Source: Punica granatum
Lineage: Eukaryota; Streptophyta; Magnoliopsida; Myrtales; Lythraceae
Assembly (NCBI RefSeq): GCF_007655135.1
Contig: NC_045127.1
Location: 26,268,199 to 26,332,198, forward strand
Length of the DNA stretch: 64,000 nucleotides
Reading direction: 5' to 3'
Every line of letters starts with the position of its first letter. Within the stretch, counting starts at the first letter, position 1. A model generated the notes under the pieces. That model was given only the letters and a program-made list of their open reading frames with translations. It did not search any database and was not told where the DNA came from. The translations under genes were made by a program, and so were the position numbers. Shown one piece after another: positions 59,265 to 64,000 of this stretch.

Positions 59265-60047
59265 TTGACTTACGAAGGAAATGTTGAGAACCTCGAGCAA
59301 CAATTCAGCATCATGGGCGTGATGCGTTCAGGTCGGGTATACGAGAATTCAGATGTCGCAAGCAAGGGAAAGGCCCCCGCCGCCACATTCGAAGCCACCC
59401 CGGAAGCATCACCTATCCCGCAAAAGAAGGTGACCGAAGAAGAAGCCAAGGCTTTCATGGAAGTAATCAAGCCGAGTGAGTACAAGGTGGTAGAGCAAAT
59501 GGGTAAGTTTTCGACCCATATTTCGCTACTCGCTCTCCTCTTGAGTTTTGAGCCACACCTAGAAGCCCTCCTAAGGGTCCTGACTGCAGCGCAGGTCCCC
59601 AAGGAGACAGCCCCAGACCAGATTGAAGAGACTGTTAACTCGATCTTCTCCAACAGCATTTCATTCTCGGATGACAAATTTCACTCAGAAAAGTGGGCGC
59701 ATTCGCGGGCACTGCACATTGTCTGCAAATGCACCAATTTCGTTATCGGTCGGTTCATGATCGACAACGACTCAGCGCTCAATGTTTGCTCGGTCTCCAC
59801 GTTGAAGCAAATGAATGTGGACCTCAACCGCATTTGTCCAAGCAAGACAGCGGTCTGAGCCTTCGACGGCTCGCTGAGGGAAGAGAATGGAGAGATTGAC
59901 CTTTTGATCGACGTCGGCCTCTGCTCATTCACCATTACATTCCAAGTTCTTGACATCTCGAACGCTTTCAGCTTGTTGCTCAGGAGACCATGGATCCATT
60001 CGGCCGGCGCCGTCCCTGCTAGTTTCACGGGGCCTACGGAAGCGTGA
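59265..60047 (+). pseudogene. aspartic protease domain (element F), inactive
   Basis: A frame of 197 codons and its short continuation hold a pre-protease linker (EEAKAFMEVIKPSEYKVVEQ, then FSTHISLLALLL) and a retropepsin-like domain. The linker and domain are joined by VTAAQVPKE-like helical sequence. The active-site region is FMIDNDSALNVCSVSTLKQM (near 59755). The usual D-[ST/N]-G triad has D in place of glycine, and the later LLL-R-PWIHSAGAVP has arginine where glycine is usual. A TGA at 59856 splits the domain. In relatives the protease cuts the gag-pol polyprotein. Reverse transcriptase should follow but does not. Confidence 0.82.
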
Positions 60048-60050
60048 AAG

Positions 60051-60964
60051 GAATAGAAATTCAAAATTTCCTACCCGTGAAACTAGATCCCAAGACCTAC
60101 TAGTAGAATGAGAATAGATAAAGTATACCTGGAATCTTTTAAACCGTCGACCAAGCGTCCCACGCGTGACGCCTCTACCGGTATCCACACCGACTTCGTC
60201 GATGGGTCTTTGAGATCAGCGATGCTAGTAGCCAACGCTAAAAAACAACACCAGTGCGACACCCAAAAATTATTAGACTATTAAACCTTTCGGATTGGAC
60301 CTTCCAAAACAAAATTTCACATGCACATATACAATATATATGCATATATTGCCCCCACCAGAAAGCTCAACATTTTGAGCTTTATATATATAAACGTATG
60401 GGGTTTTTATCTTGAAATGGCCAGTGTGGGATTGATTGCTTAGCTACCCTAATTGCCACATGGCCTCCCTAATTTTTTCCATGCAATGTGACCATAAATG
60501 GCCATGCATGCTAGCCATGAAGTGGATGCCCATGGAATGGCCACTTGGCACCATTCCGGGCCAATTTCTCCCTTGATTTGTGTACCAAATCGGGTCTCAT
60601 TAAGTCTAATAAATCGGGTCTAATTAATCGGTAAATTTAATCTCATTAAATATTCAATTAATTGGTCGCACTTTAACTCATCTAATCCCCATTAGATAGT
60701 TTTAGTGTTTCGATATCATCCCATCGATTTGGTCGTAGTGTGTGACCCTGTAGTTTCCCAATTACATTGACAGTAATATCGAAATCTCTATTTCAATATT
60801 ACAAACAGTGAGCGGCATCTAGCAATGCATCACTGCTACTCAAGTAATCGAAAAGTCAATTTCTCGACGAACCTTGTGACCTATGTTACCGTACAGTATA
60901 ATCCTTTTGTCCTCTATATCTCTATTGAGCCCAAGGCATGGTCGTTGTCATCCTTGTATGGCTC
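60051..60964. other. unclassified A/T-rich segment between F and the last LTR
   Basis: About 0.9 kb unlike every other part of the window. It includes 'acaatatatatgcatatattg' (60343), a small stem 'aaagctcaacattttgagcttt' (60372), 'taatcggtaaatttaatctcattaaatattc', and 'cagtgagcggcatctagcaatgcatcactgctac' (60807). The words look like LTR or untranslated sequence of another retrotransposon family, but I could not find its ends. No gene is supported; the frame at 60825-61151 runs into the next LTR. Confidence 0.5.
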
Positions 60965-63900
60965 TGTCAGCACCCCATTTTGGCTCACCATTCCAAACAA
61001 CGATATCAGCAATGGTCCAGACTATGACTTGAGCAGGAATACGGAAAACGGCTCGGCAGAGCAAGAAATCACTATTCATCCTCAAGTTGGCAAAATTGAG
61101 CAGAAGACATGCACATGTGACAGAAGGACTCCAGGGGTCACCAAAGGGTAACAGAGTGACTAGAGAGCTCAACAATGTCCAAAATCGGCATTTCCAGTGA
61201 ACCACATGGACAGTCCTATTTTCCGATAGTTCGCTCGACCGTCGGAAGATACCCAATATTGGACTTCAAAAATCCACATCGATACCAAGCAGATGAAAAG
61301 TGTCTTCAAGTGCATTTCACAAATAATCTGCTCTATATAGAACAACTTTCTGTATACAAACAACTTTTCAGTGGAAGTCCAAAAATGTCGATTTCTCGGA
61401 GAAAAGTTAATTCCAAATATCAGATGCGGCCATGCCCCACAATCATACAGATCACGAGCAGTGCTTCAGATTGTCTTTTGGAAGCCATACAGACACCCTG
61501 AATGACTTCCGAGCGATAAAACGGGCATACCCCTCTTCGGAAGAGCATAATCGGAGACTGATATGATGGAATTACGACAAACGAAGTTCACACTACATTG
61601 CCCTGAAAACTCCAGCGGACATTCGCAATTGGGCAAAACAGACAGCAAAACCCTTATCGGTTTATCGAGTAACCTCCGAGGAGCATAAAAGACCATTTTC
61701 AGTGGAAATCCATATCTGGAGGTCCTCTTTGGGGAAACTTGACGCCGGATGCTTACCTTACACAACGCTAGCCTTCTCAAGGCTCAATGTGGAATCATCA
61801 GAATGAATCACACAACTCATCTAGACCCCCCAAGCAGTGCTTTAAGGGTTTCAGATGAACTTTTCATATCGTTAGAAGCCCAATCTCGGCAAACAGAGAT
61901 CACAGTGATCTCCGGATCGCCCAAGAAACTCAGAAAGCAATTTGAGAAATCCAGTTTCGGTCTCCTAGGACATCTCCGGCTCCATATTTGCATTTACCGG
62001 CTTAAGGGTCAAGTGCCCACATAATTTGACAATTTATGTCAAAATGACCGACGTGGGATGCAGATACAAGATATGCTGTCAGAAGTGGGTAATCTCGCTT
62101 TGAATGCATAAAAGGAGCAAAACCGGCTTCCGAGCCTCATACAGATATTTGGCAATTTCTCACGGAAAATGCCAATCTCGGACTCATTAAATCCGTTTCC
62201 TCGCGTATATCGATAATTCAACATTCAGTTCGAACCACGAGCTTCGAATGTGCGATCAATTGAGACCCGAGCTTTTTCCCGATTTCTCTTCTTCGGTCGT
62301 GGTACCCACGGGCTACCCAAGATGAGTCACCCTTTGCTCTAGAAGCTTCTTCTTCTTCTTCAATGCAAGAAGCCAACTTGCCCTCTCTTAGCCAAAATAT
62401 CTTGGAGAGGTTGAAGACAACACTCAACTTCTCATCAATGCTCATCAATGCTCATCAATGTCTTATCTCTTTTTCATTAATGCAATGGAAGAAGATGAGG
62501 CTTGATATTTTCTTAATCAAACCGAAATTTGCTAATGGGAGGCTTAAGTGTGCTTAGCTCTGCTTAATTGCCCATTAGCTTTGCCTATAAATAGCCCCAA
62601 AGTGATTAACCTAATAACTTCTCCTCTTGCACACTCTCTCCAAGCTTTCTCCCTCAAGAAAAGCTCTCAACTCCATAGCCAAAACCTGCAAGCTTCAACA
62701 CTTCAAAACCAAGAGAGAAAACCCGAAGAAAACCCGAAGGAAGCTTTGAGTTATTAAGTCGGAAGCCGATGTTCATCATCCCGACTTAAGTTCAAAAATT
62801 CTCAAACTCCATGGACCACATGTTTTGGAACCAAGGAGTTCATTTATGAGCTTAGATTTTTGGTTTATAGTCATTTACTCATGATTTCAGGTCAATTCCA
62901 TCATTCCGGGTGAAGGACGTGCTCTCGGGTGAACAGTGCACCCGTAGCCGCACGCTCCCGCGCGCCAACGCTTCCAGTGCACCCTTTCGTTTAATCGTGT
63001 CATTTATCATGTTTGTCGTTTAAGCATGCGAGAAATGATTCGAAACGTGACGGGGAAACCTCGTGGAACCCATTCGGGCCATGGGACCTATTGGCTACCT
63101 CCAAGGAGAAGTCACCAAGAGCCTCTTAGACTCGTACGGGTTGCATGAGGCTTCCTCTTCCTGTTTTGAGTTCCTTCTCGGCTTTCGTGTAATTTGCAAT
63201 TTACATTATCATCGCAATATCGCATGAAAATGTCTTTTCAAAATAAAGCATGCATGCATTCGGGTATCGATGACTCATTCGGGTCCATTCGGTTACGATG
63301 GTAGTTTAGGTCATTGGACCAAATTATCCTCTATCCTTATGGAATCGTCTTGGTCGCTGAGTCACGAATCGTTTTCATAATTAATGCATTCGGCATAACC
63401 TTAAGCATTAATTCCACCAACGGGTTAATCGGGACGATCACACGGTTAATTCATTCAATTTAAACAACTTTGCACGAATTGGACATTAATTTGTAACTCG
63501 TGTCGACGAATTACAAAACAGTATTAATGCCCTTTTCAAAACCCTCATACTTTCAAATCTGTATTGTGTTGTTCTCCTTTTCTGAAAAACAAATTTTCAA
63601 ATCAAGGGCAAGAACATCATTTTGTGATTTGGCGTCATCTTAGTATCGTTTAAGATGTCAGTTGGGTAATCTGTGTCAAAATTACAGTTAGCTGACTAAT
63701 CATTTCATTCGACTTAACCAAATGCTAGAAAATGGTTAGGTGGAACTCTAGGTTCCAAATCTAGAGTCAAAACACGAGTTGGGTTAATTCAGTGGTAATT
63801 CAGTGTCACAACACCGAATCACTGTAAAAACAATCCACGCACACGAAACTTGACTACGGACACCCGATATGTCAGGTTCTCAAACCAAAGCCGAATGCTA

Positions 63901-64000
63901 AAACATTGGCACGCGTTGTTTGCTTAGCATATGGCATTTGCTTGCAAAAACACACTTGGATTAATAAACTTGTTAATCCACGTACATTTACCTGTTGATT
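60965..64000 (+). mobile_element. A-type LTR, 5' part, running off the window
   Basis: It starts TGTCAGCACCCCATTTTGGC and is collinear with A's LTR, including 'gaccattttcagtggaaat', TATAAATAG at 62586, 'gtgaaggacgtgctctcggg' (62910) and 'actctaggttccaaatctag' (63745). At about 62981 it jumps from the start of the C/G-rich block ('cttccagtgcac') to the sequence at about 18340 in A, a deletion of roughly 0.65 kb. The window ends before the hairpin repeats and LTR end, so it may be a 5' LTR, 3' LTR or solo LTR. Confidence 0.9.
62586..62594 (+). promoter_or_regulatory. TATA box in the 60965 LTR
   Basis: TATAAATAG, the clearest core promoter box in the window, lies 1.62 kb into the LTR, with 'cttctcctcttgcacactctctcc' about 35-55 bp downstream as in A. 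It matches the plant TATA consensus. The transcript start would be expected near 62620, which is inference. Confidence 0.6.

Larger units (their letters stand above)
54485..60050 (+). mobile_element. internal region of element F
   Basis: Order: PBS (54488-54505), leader (54506-55087), DUF7745-like pseudogene (55088-56581), spacer (56582-56907), gag (56908 to about 59150), protease (about 59265-60047). Family sequence ends near 60050, where reverse transcriptase would be expected. What follows (60051-60964) is unrelated. F inserted into the gag of E at 46471; its right end is outside the window or lost. Confidence 0.85.

Noticed and set aside
1..64000. Search for host genes, tRNA, rRNA, or pararetrovirus/DNA-virus relics
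   Set aside because: No conserved protein, intron-exon pattern or RNA gene could be recognised. Every stretch examined aligns with LTR-retrotransposon parts in this window except the segment at 60051-60964.

Overview
This window looks like plant nuclear heterochromatin made entirely of nested, decayed LTR retrotransposons of the Ty3/gypsy (Metaviridae) Tat/Ogre type. I found no credible host gene, rRNA, tRNA or bacterial feature. The evidence is: very long LTRs (about 1.9 to 8 kb) starting TGTCAGCACC and ending in CA; primer-binding sites of the TGGCGACTCC-CTGGGGA type, which match the 3' end of a plant tRNA-Arg; a purine tract AAAGAGGGGCAAGC beside LTR starts; exact 5-bp target-site duplications; and decayed gag, aspartic protease and an extra upstream ORF (DUF7745-like). 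From memory, these proteins and the LTR start resemble repeats common in Myrtales, perhaps pomegranate. That species guess was not searched.

Layout. 1-1082: LTR fragment, minus strand. 1083-2501: LTR fragment of another family, minus. 2502-6310: internal region of an old minus-strand element ('G') with the end of a gag. 6311-7413: plus-strand LTR fragment ('H'). 7414-11239: 3' LTR of minus-strand element 'D'; its internal region is 11240-15730 plus 35526-37797, and a 5' LTR remnant lies from 37798 to about 40639. D was split by element 'A' (15736-35520, plus strand), which is complete: 5' LTR 15736-20277, PBS, coding-free internal region 20278-25673, PPT, 3' LTR, and the duplication CGCGT on both sides. 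A's 3' LTR was itself split by solo LTR 'B' (25918-31202, duplication ATATG). 40926-46470: plus-strand element 'E' with 5' LTR, PBS, DUF7745-like pseudogene and gag, cut off by element 'F' (from 46471). F has an 8-kb LTR containing a large tandem duplication, then PBS, DUF7745-like pseudogene, gag and protease, and stops matching the family near 60050. 60051-60964 is unclassified. 60965-64000 is another A-type LTR running off the window.

How the parts relate. E and F show the coding layout: leader, DUF7745-like ORF, spacer, gag with a zinc-knuckle-like motif, protease. A keeps the leader, spacer, PBS, PPT and LTRs but has lost the coding sequence. It is therefore a large non-autonomous derivative that would have needed proteins from relatives. 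No reverse transcriptase, RNase H or integrase could be read anywhere in the window. The most interesting signals are the ORF1 deletion in A at a 4-nt microhomology, fast-changing tandem repeats just upstream of the 3' LTR, a possible antisense ORF in three copies, a conserved 28-nt-spaced array of short hairpins in the LTRs, and exchangeable modules inside the LTRs.
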